A stretch of DNA of 64,000 bases from Chryseobacterium sp. YIM B08800 (GCF_026163565.1 NZ_JAPDKN010000033.1:1-64000); one strand, 5' to 3'; shown: positions 34,742-44,573, counted from the stretch's first letter. The notes: generated by a model not told the origin, from the sequence alone. Made by a program: numbers and translations.

Positions 34742-36178
34742 TTATTTAACGGTTTCCCCTAAAAGTGTGCCTTGCGTGTTGTCAAATACAAAAACGTTCA
34801 CAATGTCACCCATTTTTTGACCTTCCTGCATATCAAAAACACAAACGGCATTTTGAGAATTTCTACCTTTCCATTGGTTTTTGTTCTTTTTAGAAATTCC
34901 TTCAATTAAAACTTCGTGAACTCTTCCAACATAACCTTTCATTCTTTTTCTTGAAAGCTCACCCTGCAAAGCAATTACTTCTGCAAGACGTCTTTGCTTC
35001 ACATCTGCAGGAATATCATCTTCCATCTTCTTGTGAGCCGGAGTTCCCGGTCTTTCGGAATAAGAGAACATATAACCGTAATCGTATTCTACTTCACGCA
35101 TTAAGCTCATCGTTAATTGATGATCTTCTTCGGTCTCGGTACAAAAACCGATAATCATATCTTGTGAAAACGAAATATCCGGAACAATTTCTTTTCCTTT
35201 TTTTATTAAATCTAAATATTCCTGACGTGTATGTTGACGATTCATCAATTGCAGAATTCTATCGCTCCCACTTTGTACCGGTAAATGAACATATTTACAA
35301 ACATTATCGTGCTTAGCAATCACTTTGAAAACCTCTTCCGTCATTTCGTGAGGATTGGAAGTAGAGAATCTGATTCTCATTTTCGGAACCGCAACTGCAA
35401 CCATATCCAGAAGCTGAGCAAAATTAACCGCCGTTAATTTTTGCATTTCTGATGCTTTTGCAAAATCTTTTTTCGGACCGCCTCCATACCAAAGATAAGA
35501 GTCTACATTCTGCCCAAGCAAAGTGATTTCTTTGTAGCCATTATCCCACAAGCTTTTACATTCTTCAATAATCGAATGCGGATCACGACTTCTTTCGCGA
35601 CCTCTGGTAAAAGGAACTACACAAAAAGTACACATATTATCGCAACCTCTTGTAATAGTCACAAAAGCTGTAACTCCATTTCCGCCTAGACGAACAGGAT
35701 TAATGTCTGCGTATGTTTCTTCTTTTGAAAGGATAACATTGATGGCATCTCTACCGTCCTCAGTTTCTTTTAAAAGATTGGGTAAATCTCTGTATGCATC
35801 AGGACCAACAACCAAATCGACAAGCTGTTCTTCCTCTAAAAATTTGGTTTTAAGCCTTTCAGCCATACAACCCAAAACACCAACCGTCATGTTTGGTCGT
35901 TCTTTTTTTAGGTTTTTAAACTGAGCAAGACGCATTCTTACCGTTTGCTCTGCTTTTTCACGAATAGAACAGGTATTAAGAAGAATTAAATCAGCTTCTT
36001 CCACTTTAAGCGTGGTATTGTAACCTTGCTCATTAAGAATTGATGCAACAATTTCAGAATCAGAGAAATTCATCTGACAACCATAGCTTTCTAAGAATAA
36101 TTTCTTAGAATTTCCATCTTTTTCTGCAATTGCAAAAGCTTCTCCCTGTTTGGTTTCGTCTATATATTTTTCCTGCAC
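34742..36178 (-). CDS. miaB: tRNA-2-methylthio-N6-dimethylallyladenosine synthase
   Basis: This radical-SAM methylthiotransferase modifies A37 of tRNAs that read UNN codons. The 478-aa protein has the three N-terminal cluster cysteines (34, 70, 104), the radical-SAM CxxxCxxC (179, 183, 186 in RGCDNMCTFC) and a C-terminal TRAM domain ending near GTLLGETVK. It heads the operon that runs to the acidic repeat protein. Confidence 0.96.
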   Translation of the reverse strand: MQEKYIDETKQGEAFAIAEKDGNSKKLFLESYGCQMNFSDSEIVASILNEQGYNTTLKVEEADLILLNTCSIREKAEQTVRMRLAQFKNLKKERPNMTVGVLGCMAERLKTKFLEEEQLVDLVVGPDAYRDLPNLLKETEDGRDAINVILSKEETYADINPVRLGGNGVTAFVTITRGCDNMCTFCVVPFTRGRERSRDPHSIIEECKSLWDNGYKEITLLGQNVDSYLWYGGGPKKDFAKASEMQKLTAVNFAQLLDMVAVAVPKMRIRFSTSNPHEMTEEVFKVIAKHDNVCKYVHLPVQSGSDRILQLMNRQHTRQEYLDLIKKGKEIVPDISFSQDMIIGFCTETEEDHQLTMSLMREVEYDYGYMFSYSERPGTPAHKKMEDDIPADVKQRRLAEVIALQGELSRKRMKGYVGRVHEVLIEGISKKNKNQWKGRNSQNAVCVFDMQEGQKMGDIVNVFVFDNTQGTLLGETVK

Positions 36179-36337
36179 GATAGTCTTTTTTAAGGCGTAA
36201 AGCTTAATATTTTAAGGTTCACAGCATACAACTTTGAATTCAAAACATTAAACTTTGAACTTATTGAATTTGCAAAGATACAAAATCTTATGACAGATTG
36301 TCAGACAAATGATTTAGGATTAAAAAGACTTTTTGAA

Positions 36338-36362
36338 AATGCCAATAAAATTAATTGGCATT
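36338..36362 (-). terminator. Hairpin at the end of the 36351 gene
   Basis: AATGCCAAT (36338-36346) pairs with ATTGGCATT (36354-36362) and overlaps the stop codon. A short T-run follows on the minus strand. Confidence 0.55.
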
Positions 36363-37073
36363 AAATCTTATTGGCATTTTGAAAGCCTGTTTAATAGGTA
36401 CCCCTTTATAGTAACCAGGCTTCCAATAAGATTTACTTGTGTTTGATGCACAATCTACAACCATCTTATTGAATTTTTCTAAATTAGACTGATTATCAAT
36501 ATAAAAAAAGCCAGCTTCTCCGCTTGTATCTACATCAAAATTAAGGGTGAAAGAATAATCTATATTAGATTTATACCCATTAGAATCAAAACATTTTGCA
36601 AAATTTTCTCTAAACTTCTTAATATCACTTTCTTTATCTTTGTACATATAAATAGGTTTTGAGAATTCCTCTTCACTAAATCCTTTATCAAATAAGAAAT
36701 CATCTGTAAAAAGATTACAGAACATTGCTGGTGTTTTATTTCCGTTTATTTCTGCCGGTTTCCAATTTTTCACATGTTTCATTACTTCCAACACCTTATT
36801 CTTCATGCATTTATTGTTTTCAACAGCAATTGTATCAGTATCTGCAACATATTTCACTTTATTATCCGGATAAATAATAAACCTCATAAATAACGCTTCA
36901 GTTTTGTCGCAAGGTTTCATGTTATTCTTTACAATAGCTTCCCTAATATCATTATTGAAGCCCTGCCTTCCTCCTTCATAAAAATCCTGACCTTTTGGAT
37001 GACTGTATAAAACCTGTGCATTTATACCACTAAAAAAGATTGATAGAGCGAGAATAAAAATTTTAAGTTTCAT
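36351..37073 (-). CDS. Secreted protein with two TonB-C-like domains
   Basis: This 240-aa protein has a signal peptide (MKLKIFILALSIFFSGINAQ) and shares the segment GQDFYEGG with its upstream neighbour. Two W-x-P-x(4)-G-x-P motifs (WKPAEINGNKTP and WKPGYYKGVPIK) suggest two TonB-C-like units without membrane anchor or linker. Start at ATG 37073, because the longer reading adds residues before a complete signal peptide. It is one of four such tandem genes. Confidence 0.7.
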   Translation of the reverse strand: MKLKIFILALSIFFSGINAQVLYSHPKGQDFYEGGRQGFNNDIREAIVKNNMKPCDKTEALFMRFIIYPDNKVKYVADTDTIAVENNKCMKNKVLEVMKHVKNWKPAEINGNKTPAMFCNLFTDDFLFDKGFSEEEFSKPIYMYKDKESDIKKFRENFAKCFDSNGYKSNIDYSFTLNFDVDTSGEAGFFYIDNQSNLEKFNKMVVDCASNTSKSYWKPGYYKGVPIKQAFKMPIRFNAN

Positions 37074-37145
37074 AATAAAAAATATTAAAAAAAGCCGTTG
37101 CAAAATACAACGACTATTTCAATTATTGATATGTTTTACTAAAAA

Positions 37146-37907
37146 TTAATAGCCAAACTTACTTCTGAAAAGAAAATCATTATTATAATTTCTAAATATT
37201 TTTTTTGAAGGTTTTAATGCTACTAAATAGAACCAAGTTGTAGGCGCACTATTGAAAGTCGCAGGAGCCCAATCTCCGGAAAGGTTGGATAATTGAATAC
37301 TTAATTTCTCTGAATAAAAACGGCTTATTCCATCAGAAGTAAGGTAGGTATTTATTATCTTTCCTTTTTCATTAATAACAAATGCAATAAGACTGTAGTC
37401 CGTGGTATTGCTTAAGACATCCTTTGTCAGTACGATACTTACTTTTTTGAGTAACTCATCATGTCCATTACTATATATTGGAGGAGTGAAAACATTTTCT
37501 TTAGGATTAAGCTTTGAGTGATAAAGAACAAATGGAGCTACTGGAAATTTTGCAATTGCCTTCATTTTAACAGAATCAACTATAGCAGGATTCCACTTTT
37601 TCAACTTTGGAAGTATTTTTATAGCAAAATCATAGGCACATTTATTCTTTTGGATATTTATGGAATCAAAATCTTTTACAAAATTGATTGTTGCATCAGG
37701 ATAAACTAAAACTGATGGATAATAAATTTCATCATTATTAGCACATTTTTTTATTTTATTTTCACGAGTGACTTTAATCATATCCACAAGTAGCCCATAA
37801 GAACCACCTTCATAAAAATCTTGACCTCTAGGATATTGCGGTAAAACTTGTGAATTGAAATAAACTAAAAAAAAGATCAGTATAAAAGAAAGTATTTTAA
37901 AATTCAT
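37146..37907 (-). CDS. Secreted TonB-C-like protein, paralogue of the next gene
   Basis: This 253-aa protein has an N-terminal signal sequence (to about VYFNSQ), then YPRGQDFYEGGSYG, which aligns with the 36351-37073 product. WNPAIVDSVK and WAPATFNSAPT stand where the paralogue has its W-x-P motifs, so the domain plan is the same but diverged. Function unknown. Confidence 0.7.
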   Translation of the reverse strand: MNFKILSFILIFFLVYFNSQVLPQYPRGQDFYEGGSYGLLVDMIKVTRENKIKKCANNDEIYYPSVLVYPDATINFVKDFDSINIQKNKCAYDFAIKILPKLKKWNPAIVDSVKMKAIAKFPVAPFVLYHSKLNPKENVFTPPIYSNGHDELLKKVSIVLTKDVLSNTTDYSLIAFVINEKGKIINTYLTSDGISRFYSEKLSIQLSNLSGDWAPATFNSAPTTWFYLVALKPSKKIFRNYNNDFLFRSKFGY

Positions 37908-37972
37908 ATCTAAAAAAAGCCATCATAAGATTATAACAGCTAAAATAAATATTTTTATTAATGTAAAAAGAA

Positions 37973-38386
37973 TTAATCTCCATGATCAAAATGATCTGAG
38001 GTAAAGTTTATTTTAATTACTTTTTTCGAAACGATTGGTTTTCCGTCCTTCATTGCAGGTTTCCATTTTTTCTTTACTCTTTTAATGGCGAAATCCATAT
38101 CATCGATAAACAATTCACTGTTTTTTACTTTAGGTAAAACCTTAAGATTATCGACCTTTCCTTCTGTATTGATATCGAAAAGAAAAGTAAACTGTCCGTT
38201 CACAGCATATTTCCTCAAATCGATATAGCCATAAATCATTTTTAAAAACTCTTTGGTAAAAGCCTCATCACCTCCCGGAAATTCAGCTTTTTCTGTTATC
38301 GTAAACTTTTCAGTTTCAACTTTAGATTCTTGGGCGAAGCTTTTAAATCCTATTAATAAAATAAGTACAAAAAAATATTTTTTCAT
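37973..38386 (-). CDS. Small secreted TonB-C-like protein
   Basis: This 137-aa protein has a signal peptide (to SFAQ), then EFPGGDEAFTKEFLKMIYGYIDL, a form of the TonB_C FPGG start. GQFTFLFDINTEGKVDNLKV and KKKWKPAMKDGKPIVSKKV complete the fold. It starts three bp after the stop of the upstream paralogue at 38390. It cannot span the periplasm, so it may bind rather than energise receptors. Confidence 0.75.
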   Translation of the reverse strand: MKKYFFVLILLIGFKSFAQESKVETEKFTITEKAEFPGGDEAFTKEFLKMIYGYIDLRKYAVNGQFTFLFDINTEGKVDNLKVLPKVKNSELFIDDMDFAIKRVKKKWKPAMKDGKPIVSKKVIKINFTSDHFDHGD

Positions 38387-38389
38387 AAT

Positions 38390-38872
38390 TTACATATCTG
38401 CAGATAATGATGAGAAACTCATCTTCAGTTTCATTTCAGATTTTACGGGTTGCCCGTTACACATTGCAGGTTTCCAGTCTTTTTTAATTCTTCTTACAAC
38501 ATATTGCATATCATCAAAGAAAACATCACTATTCAAAACTTTAGGATCTCCGGTTACATCAATTACTCTTCCCGCCGCATCAATGGTTAATGTAAAAGTA
38601 AAATCACCTGTCAAAGTATAGAAATCTGAATTCAAATAAGTATACATATATTTTCTGAGAATATCCTTGTAAGCTGCAGCTCCTCCTCCAAAGCTCGCCG
38701 CCTGAAAATCGTTACACCCTTTCACTGCAATTTGCATAAAAGGTTCTTTGATATCTATTTTTAATAAATTTTTATTGTTTTCTACAATAAAAGAATCATC
38801 TCTGTCTTCAAGATCCTGAGCAAATGCAAAATTTGCAGCAAAAAGCCCTATAAATAATGCCAGTGTTTTCAT
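38390..38872 (-). CDS. Small secreted TonB-C-like protein, first gene of the tandem set
   Basis: This 160-aa protein has a signal peptide (to FAFAQ), a GDFTFTLTIDAAGRVIDVTG strand pair and KKDWKPAMCNGQPVKSEMKL. It is clearly related to the 37973-38386 product. The pair is co-transcribed. Function unknown. Confidence 0.75.
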   Translation of the reverse strand: MKTLALFIGLFAANFAFAQDLEDRDDSFIVENNKNLLKIDIKEPFMQIAVKGCNDFQAASFGGGAAAYKDILRKYMYTYLNSDFYTLTGDFTFTLTIDAAGRVIDVTGDPKVLNSDVFFDDMQYVVRRIKKDWKPAMCNGQPVKSEMKLKMSFSSLSADM

Positions 38873-39012
38873 AAATATATTTTTAGTAAAATAGCACGTA
38901 AAATTATGCCAAAAAAAGAAGAAGTTCCGCCAGAATATTAAGTTTTTTATTAGAATTTTCTTATCATAAAATGACTTCCTAAAAACATGTAAATCATACT
39001 TTTATTTCAAAT

Positions 39013-39038
39013 AAAAAACTCCACAATTTCTTGTGGAG
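39013..39038 (-). terminator. Intrinsic terminator of lysA
   Basis: CTCCACAA/TTGTGGAG stem (39019-39026 with 39031-39038), TTTC loop, and six T on the minus strand (39013-39018). Confidence 0.88.
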
Positions 39039-39049
39039 CTCTATTATTT

Positions 39050-40249
39050 TTAAATGATTTCAATCTGATTTCTCAAAAGGTCTTCAAATTCATCTCTTTT
39101 TCTGATCAAATGAGCCTTTCCGTCTAAGAAAAGAACTTCCGCAGGTTTTAATCTTGAATTAAAATTTGAACTCATTTCAAAACCATAAGCTCCTGCATTG
39201 TGGAATGCCAAGACATCGCCTTCTCTTACTTCGTTCAATTTTCTGTCCCAGGCAAAAGTATCGGTTTCACAAATATTTCCTACAACAGTATAAATTCTTT
39301 CTGCACCTTTCGGATTAGATAAATTTTCAATCTGATGGTAAGAATCGTAGAACATCGGACGAATCAAGTGATTGAATCCAGAATTTACTCCCACAAAAAC
39401 CGTTGCCGTTGTTTGTTTAATCACATTAGCTTTTACCAATAAATAACCGCTTTTTCCAACTAAAAATTTCCCCGGCTCAAACCACAGTTCGAATTTCTTA
39501 CCAGTAGATTTCGAAAATTCTGCGATTACTTTTTCAACTTTTTTACCTAAAGTTTTCACATCGGTTTCTTCTTCGCTGTCTTGGTAAGGAATTTTGAAAC
39601 CACTTCCCATATCCAGATATTTCAGATTCGGGAAATGCTCAGACAACTCAAGCATAATATCAAGAGCCTGAAGGAAAACATCCGGATCTTTGATTTCGCT
39701 TCCGGTGTGCATGTGAAGACCTTCTACATTCAAATTGGTAGATTTCATCACTCTTTCGATATGACGAACCTGATGAATAGAAATTCCGAATTTAGAATCG
39801 ATATGACCTGTAGAAATTTTGTAGTTTCCTCCTGCAAAAATGTGAGGATTGATTCTTACCAAAATTGGATAGGTGTTTCCGTATTTGTTACCGAATTGCT
39901 CAAGAATAGAGATGTTATCGATATTGATATGAACTCCGTGTGTCATTGCTTCCTCTATTTCAGCCAAATCAACACAGTTTGGAGTGAACAAGATTTTCTC
40001 TTTCGGAAATCCTGCTTTTAGACCTAATTTAACTTCATTAATTGAAACACAATCCAAAGAAGCACCTAAGTTCTTTACATATTTTAAAATATTAATGTTG
40101 GTCAATGCCTTTGCAGCATAGAAGAACTTTGTGTGTTTTAAAAAAGAAGATGTAAGTTTTTCGTATTGGATTTTAATCGATTCTGCATCGTAAACATACA
40201 CCGGGGTGCCAAATTCGCTGGCAATCTTTAATAATTCTTTTGAATTCAT
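39050..40249 (-). CDS. lysA: Diaminopimelate decarboxylase
   Basis: LysA makes lysine from meso-diaminopimelate, the last step of the pathway, using pyridoxal phosphate. The 399-aa protein is an alanine-racemase-fold type III PLP enzyme: Lys47 in YAAKAL binds PLP, HMHTGSEI and GSGFKIPY are conserved, and GNICETDTF carries the active-site Cys. The gene starts 17 bp after the terminator-like hairpin at 40266-40298, which may make its expression depend on read-through. Confidence 0.95.
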   Translation of the reverse strand: MNSKELLKIASEFGTPVYVYDAESIKIQYEKLTSSFLKHTKFFYAAKALTNINILKYVKNLGASLDCVSINEVKLGLKAGFPKEKILFTPNCVDLAEIEEAMTHGVHINIDNISILEQFGNKYGNTYPILVRINPHIFAGGNYKISTGHIDSKFGISIHQVRHIERVMKSTNLNVEGLHMHTGSEIKDPDVFLQALDIMLELSEHFPNLKYLDMGSGFKIPYQDSEEETDVKTLGKKVEKVIAEFSKSTGKKFELWFEPGKFLVGKSGYLLVKANVIKQTTATVFVGVNSGFNHLIRPMFYDSYHQIENLSNPKGAERIYTVVGNICETDTFAWDRKLNEVREGDVLAFHNAGAYGFEMSSNFNSRLKPAEVLFLDGKAHLIRKRDEFEDLLRNQIEII

Positions 40250-40265
40250 AATTTCAATTTTACAT

Positions 40266-40298
40266 AAAAAAAGGCAGATTCTTCGAAAAGAGTCTGCC
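40266..40298 (-). terminator. Terminator hairpin directly upstream of lysA
   Basis: An 11-bp stem (GGCAGA-TTCTT with AAGAG-TCTGCC, one G-U pair) with CGAA loop, followed on the minus strand by seven T. It ends a candidate RNA and lies 17 bp before the lysA ATG. Confidence 0.85.
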
Positions 40299-40415
40299 GC
40301 AATAATTATTTTTTATGCAAGGCAACTCCTTAAATATTCCAAACCTTAGAGAACCTTACAGCTCCCTTTTTACCAGTTTTATTTTGTTTAAAATTTTGCA
40401 TTGCTTTTTTTATTC
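40266..40415 (-). ncRNA. Candidate structured RNA, 6S-like or lysA leader
   Basis: No ORF is plausible here. On the minus strand a -7 box TATTTTTG (plus-strand 40421-40428) would start an RNA of about 150 nt ending at the terminator above. The ends pair as nested helices: GCAAU/AUUGC (40404-40400 with 40303-40299), GCAA/UUGC (40399-40396 with 40320-40317), and an inner GGUAA/UUGCC. This gives a rod with internal loops, as in 6S RNA; Bacteroidota have a 6S family (6S-Flavo). The alternative is an attenuator leader of lysA. I cannot run a covariance search. Confidence 0.5.
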
Positions 40416-40484
40416 TTTTGCAAAAATACTATTTATTTTGAGAACATTAATTGATAAACATACATTTACCTGTAAAATTCTTTC

Positions 40485-41708
40485 TTATTTTGGTAATGGC
40501 AAGGTTTCAAAATCGCCACGAAGTATTGCCAATTGCAAATCATTGATGAGGTCATTTGCCGGCAAAGGCAAGTCTATTTTGAGTTTTGCAATTTTACTCA
40601 TGGTTTGAATCTGTGTAAACAATTCGTAAAAACCATAAGACGTAATTTTTCCGTTTTCGATAATAAGAAAAAGTTTTTCACCCAGTTTTCTGCCGCTTCC
40701 CAACCAAATTTCGTTTCTTTTCCTGAAATCGATCTTCTTTTTGAAAACATTAATATCTTTAAATTCTTCAATTTTACTGATAAACTGCACCGCTTTTGAA
40801 CCTTGCGTGAAAGCTTTAAATTTAAGAATCGGCTTTTCGGTTTTATTTAAAGTATTTTTTTCGACTAAATATTTATCATTTCTAAAATAAAGTCCGAAAG
40901 GCAATGTTTCCCTCTTTTTTACTCCTTTTGAATTTAAAATCAGCTTGGCAATAATATCAGTTCCTGTCAGTTCAAAATTAATTTGCTCAACCTCAGTCTG
41001 AATATTTTCCCATTTTTTTGACTTAGAATTAAAAAGCTTTTTAGAAAACTTATTAATATCCTGAACGTAATCTGAAAAAATAATTTTCCCTGCCTCATTT
41101 TGGAAATAAACAAATCCTTTTTCGCTTGGCAAATCCTGAGTTAACTGCTTGATTTTATTAATGTAAGTCTTAGCATTCGTTTCCTCGTGCTGCTCCTGAA
41201 TAATCTCGTTACTCGTATCTTTTGAAAGCAATAATCTAAACAACTCTAAAGTCGCTCTTGCATCACCTTCTGCACGATGCGCATTCACCAAAGGAATTCC
41301 TAATGATTTAACCAATTTTCCCAAAGAATAGCTAACCTCATCCGGAATCAGTTTTTTCGCTAAAGGAATTGTATCTAAAGTATTGATTTTAAAATCATAA
41401 CCAAGCCTTTGAAACGATTGACGGAGCATTCTGTAATCGAAATCGATATTGTGACCTACCAAAGTTGTACCTTCTGTGATTTCCACTACTCTTTTTGCCA
41501 ATTCGTGAAATTTGGGAGCAGTTTTTACCATTTTAGGGCTTATATTTGTCAATTTCTGAACAAAAGGCGTAATCTCGCTTTCCGGATTAACGAGCGAAAT
41601 AAACTGGTCTACAATTTTGTGACCGTCATATTTGAAAATGGCGATATCTATAATGCATTCTTTTCTAAAACCTGCACCATTGCTTTCTATATCTATAATT
41701 GAATACAT
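40485..41708 (-). CDS. DEDDh exonuclease, DNA polymerase III epsilon-like
   Basis: The first 165 residues form a 3'-5' exonuclease: IDIESNG (D6, E8), VGHNIDFD (about 85-91) and HRAEGDA (H144, D149). The remaining about 240 residues are a separate domain also found fused to such exonucleases in Bacteroidota, often annotated as UvrC-like, although I see no clear GIY-YIG motif. It is probably a repair or proofreading nuclease. Total 407 aa. Confidence 0.88.
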   Translation of the reverse strand: MYSIIDIESNGAGFRKECIIDIAIFKYDGHKIVDQFISLVNPESEITPFVQKLTNISPKMVKTAPKFHELAKRVVEITEGTTLVGHNIDFDYRMLRQSFQRLGYDFKINTLDTIPLAKKLIPDEVSYSLGKLVKSLGIPLVNAHRAEGDARATLELFRLLLSKDTSNEIIQEQHEETNAKTYINKIKQLTQDLPSEKGFVYFQNEAGKIIFSDYVQDINKFSKKLFNSKSKKWENIQTEVEQINFELTGTDIIAKLILNSKGVKKRETLPFGLYFRNDKYLVEKNTLNKTEKPILKFKAFTQGSKAVQFISKIEEFKDINVFKKKIDFRKRNEIWLGSGRKLGEKLFLIIENGKITSYGFYELFTQIQTMSKIAKLKIDLPLPANDLINDLQLAILRGDFETLPLPK

Positions 41709-41832
41709 TATAATCTTCTTAATCTTCTTTAATCAAAAATCAAACCTTTTGAAATTTTGATTTTACTAAAAGGCAATTCTGCTAAAATAATGAAATTACT
41801 TTAAGAAATCCAAAAACCAAGCCCTCAAAACA

Positions 41833-43359
41833 CTATCTTTTTCTTCCGCCCAAGCCAAACATTCCCAGAATCGCTTTTGCGCCTTCACGCAATAAAGTAT
41901 TAGTAAAAGTTCTTCCCTGTCTGCTATTTAAAACCTGTTCAAACATTCCCGGCTCTTCTTTTACTGGTTTTGTTTTCTGAGTTGGCGCCGAATTTTCAAC
42001 AGCCTGTTCCATTCTTCTTACTAAAATTTCGTAGGCAGACTCGCTGTCGATTGGCTTTTCATATTTTGAAACCAAGGCTGACCTTGATGTTAATTCTGAA
42101 ACTTCTGCATCATTCAACACATCCATTCTTGATTCAGGAGAAATCAGATATGTGTGAACAAGCGGTGTTGGAATTCCTTTTTCATCCAAAGCGGTGATAA
42201 AAGCTTCCCCAATTCCTAAATTTTGTATCAACTCAGAAGCATTGTAAAACTCTGTTGTAGGATAATTTTCTACAGCTTTAGAAATTTCTTTTTTATCTTT
42301 TGCGGTAAAACCTCTCAATGCGTGCTGAATTTTTAAACCCAATTGCGAAAGCACATTTTCAGGAACATCCCCCGGAATCTGAGTTATAAAGTAAATTCCA
42401 ACACCTTTAGAACGAATCAATTTTACCATCGTTTCTATTTGTGAAACCAATGCTTTTGAAGATTCATCAAAAATCAAATGCGCTTCATCGATAAACAAAA
42501 CCAATTTTGGTTTTCCGCTGTCGCCTTCTTCTGGGAAAGTCATGTAAATTTCAGCAAAAAGCGAAAGCATAAATGTTGAAAACAACTGTGGTTTGTTTTG
42601 AATATCGGCAACTCTTAAAATATTGACAACGCCTTTTCCGTCGCGTGTTTCCAATAAATCATGAACATCAAAACTCAGTTCACCAAAAAAATCTGCAGCA
42701 CCTTGCTGTTCTAAAGCTACAATCGACCTGAGAATTGCGCCTAAAGAAGCTGAAGCAATAGAACCATAATTGGCAGACAATTCGGCTTTACCTTGCGGAT
42801 TATCGGTTACATATTGCAGAACTTTCTTTAAATCGTTTAAATCAATTAAGGGCAAACCTTTGTCATCACAATATTTAAAAACAATCGACATGATGCTTTG
42901 CTGAGTATCATTCAATTCTAAAATCTTGCTTAACAAAACAGGACCAAATTCGGTAACCGTTGCACGCAATTTCACACCTTTTCCACCGGAAATACTCATT
43001 AATTCTACAGGAAAAGCCTGCGGATTATACGGAAGCTGCGTTTTTGCATATCGTTCTTCAATGATAGAATTCATTTGTCCCGACTCTGCAATTCCAGAAA
43101 AATCACCCTTGATATCTAAAACCAAAGATGGAATTCCGGCGTGAGAAAGCTGTTCGGCGAAAACCTGAAGTGTTTTTGTTTTTCCGGTTCCCGTTGCTCC
43201 AGCAATCAAACCATGACGATTGATGGTTTTTAAAGGAATCGTAACATTGACTTCAGTAACTACTTCGCCATCCAACATTCCTTTTCCTAAAATAATATTT
43301 TCTCCTTTGGGAGTATATCTTGTAGAAAGTTCTTCGATAAATTTTGTTTTGTCTGCCAT
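41833..43359 (-). CDS. HerA-like ATPase (DUF853 family)
   Basis: This 508-aa helicase-HerA-C-terminal type protein has Walker A GATGTGKT (54-61), Walker B LVLFIDEAHLIFD (about 288-300) and a motif III-like YFITQIPGDVPE. Members of the DUF853 group are AAA+ ATPases related to HerA and FtsK translocases. The cellular role is not well defined, and no NurA nuclease partner is adjacent. Cytoplasmic; monocistronic. Confidence 0.88.
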   Translation of the reverse strand: MADKTKFIEELSTRYTPKGENIILGKGMLDGEVVTEVNVTIPLKTINRHGLIAGATGTGKTKTLQVFAEQLSHAGIPSLVLDIKGDFSGIAESGQMNSIIEERYAKTQLPYNPQAFPVELMSISGGKGVKLRATVTEFGPVLLSKILELNDTQQSIMSIVFKYCDDKGLPLIDLNDLKKVLQYVTDNPQGKAELSANYGSIASASLGAILRSIVALEQQGAADFFGELSFDVHDLLETRDGKGVVNILRVADIQNKPQLFSTFMLSLFAEIYMTFPEEGDSGKPKLVLFIDEAHLIFDESSKALVSQIETMVKLIRSKGVGIYFITQIPGDVPENVLSQLGLKIQHALRGFTAKDKKEISKAVENYPTTEFYNASELIQNLGIGEAFITALDEKGIPTPLVHTYLISPESRMDVLNDAEVSELTSRSALVSKYEKPIDSESAYEILVRRMEQAVENSAPTQKTKPVKEEPGMFEQVLNSRQGRTFTNTLLREGAKAILGMFGLGGRKR

Positions 43360-43517
43360 TTGATATTTTTAACACCTAAAGATAAAGTTTTTTGTAAAAA
43401 GTTTTAATAATCTCTTTTACTTTATCACATTCATTATTATGGTTTTTCATAAAATAAATTTAATTTCGCAATAAGACAGGCTTAATAACGCCTTCGTAAA
43501 AAGTAAATACATGAATC

Positions 43518-44573
43518 ATGTTTAAAAAAAATCTATTTTTTGTCCTTTGTTTTGTTTCATCATTTTTTCTTTCTCAACAAAATCAAAAACCGGTTGACCT
43601 TAAAGTAAAAGAAGACTTCACTCATCAATGGACTAAAACGGTTTTTCCAAAACTTTGGGCAGGGTTTGAGAGAGAAGTTGTACGAACGTTTGACTCTAAA
43701 AACCAAAACATGGCAATCAGCTATGTACAAAAACATTCAAAGAAAAGCAAAACGGTTCTTACGGTTTATATTTATCCGAAAAGCGAAATCAATAATCAAA
43801 CACTTAGAGATGAGTTTCTGAGCTATTTGGTAGCCATTAATAAAAACTCTCAGTCTTATGTTGAGATGAAACCTTTATTCGGAAAACTTTCGAATGATAA
43901 GCTTAATGTGCATTATATTTATTCATTATTCAAAAACTCAATTGTTGAAGCTGATTTTTTTAAAGGCATTAGACCTGTCGAAAAAAACTCTTTGCTTTCT
44001 ATTTATGAAAGCGGTGGATGGACATTTAAAATAAGAATTTCAAGCGATGAAATGACCAACGAGCAATTGACTGGACTAAAGCAGAAAACAGAAAACTATT
44101 TTAATGTTTTGGATATTGCTGCAATAAAAACATTACCAGTAAACGATGCTCCTGATGTTTTACTTTCTCCCGTTGTTAAAAGAGATTCTATGATGGCTAA
44201 AGCAACTATTGCTGCCGCAGAAGCTAAAATAGAATGGATGAAAAATAATTCGGATATAAAAGATATCTTGACAGGTTTTAATGATATGAAAATTGAATCT
44301 GAAGTTTATGCTACAGAAAAGATGTTAGAATTTTACAAAACGAACAAAAATAATTGGGAAATAACTCCTGAGACACAAAAATATTTTGATGACATGATTG
44401 TAATTTCAGATAATAAACAAATTAAAAATTATATTTATGATAAATATATGGGAGTAATAGATTATCCTGAAGGTGAAACTCATAAGAAATCATACTTTCA
44501 ATTTAAAACAGACCACAAAATTTCTAAAGAACTTGATGAAATTTACTTCAAACTATTTTATAATTTAGACTAA
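43518..44573 (+). CDS. Secreted protein of unknown function
   Basis: This 351-aa protein has a signal peptide (residues 1-19, FVSSFFLSQQ). The mature protein is Lys-rich, mixed alpha/beta, with no motif I recognise. It stands alone between the divergent ATPase gene and the sulfur operon. Confidence 0.7.
   Translation: MFKKNLFFVLCFVSSFFLSQQNQKPVDLKVKEDFTHQWTKTVFPKLWAGFEREVVRTFDSKNQNMAISYVQKHSKKSKTVLTVYIYPKSEINNQTLRDEFLSYLVAINKNSQSYVEMKPLFGKLSNDKLNVHYIYSLFKNSIVEADFFKGIRPVEKNSLLSIYESGGWTFKIRISSDEMTNEQLTGLKQKTENYFNVLDIAAIKTLPVNDAPDVLLSPVVKRDSMMAKATIAAAEAKIEWMKNNSDIKDILTGFNDMKIESEVYATEKMLEFYKTNKNNWEITPETQKYFDDMIVISDNKQIKNYIYDKYMGVIDYPEGETHKKSYFQFKTDHKISKELDEIYFKLFYNLD

Noticed and set aside
38873..38935. 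RpoN -24/-12 promoter for the TonB-C-like genes
   Set aside because: TTGGCA and TGC are present on the minus strand, but GG and GC are 13 bp apart instead of 10.
40266..40415. Classical lysine riboswitch before lysA
   Set aside because: The region is shorter than the usual L-box, and I do not see its conserved AGAGG-type core or multi-helix junction. The nested end helices fit a rod-like RNA better.
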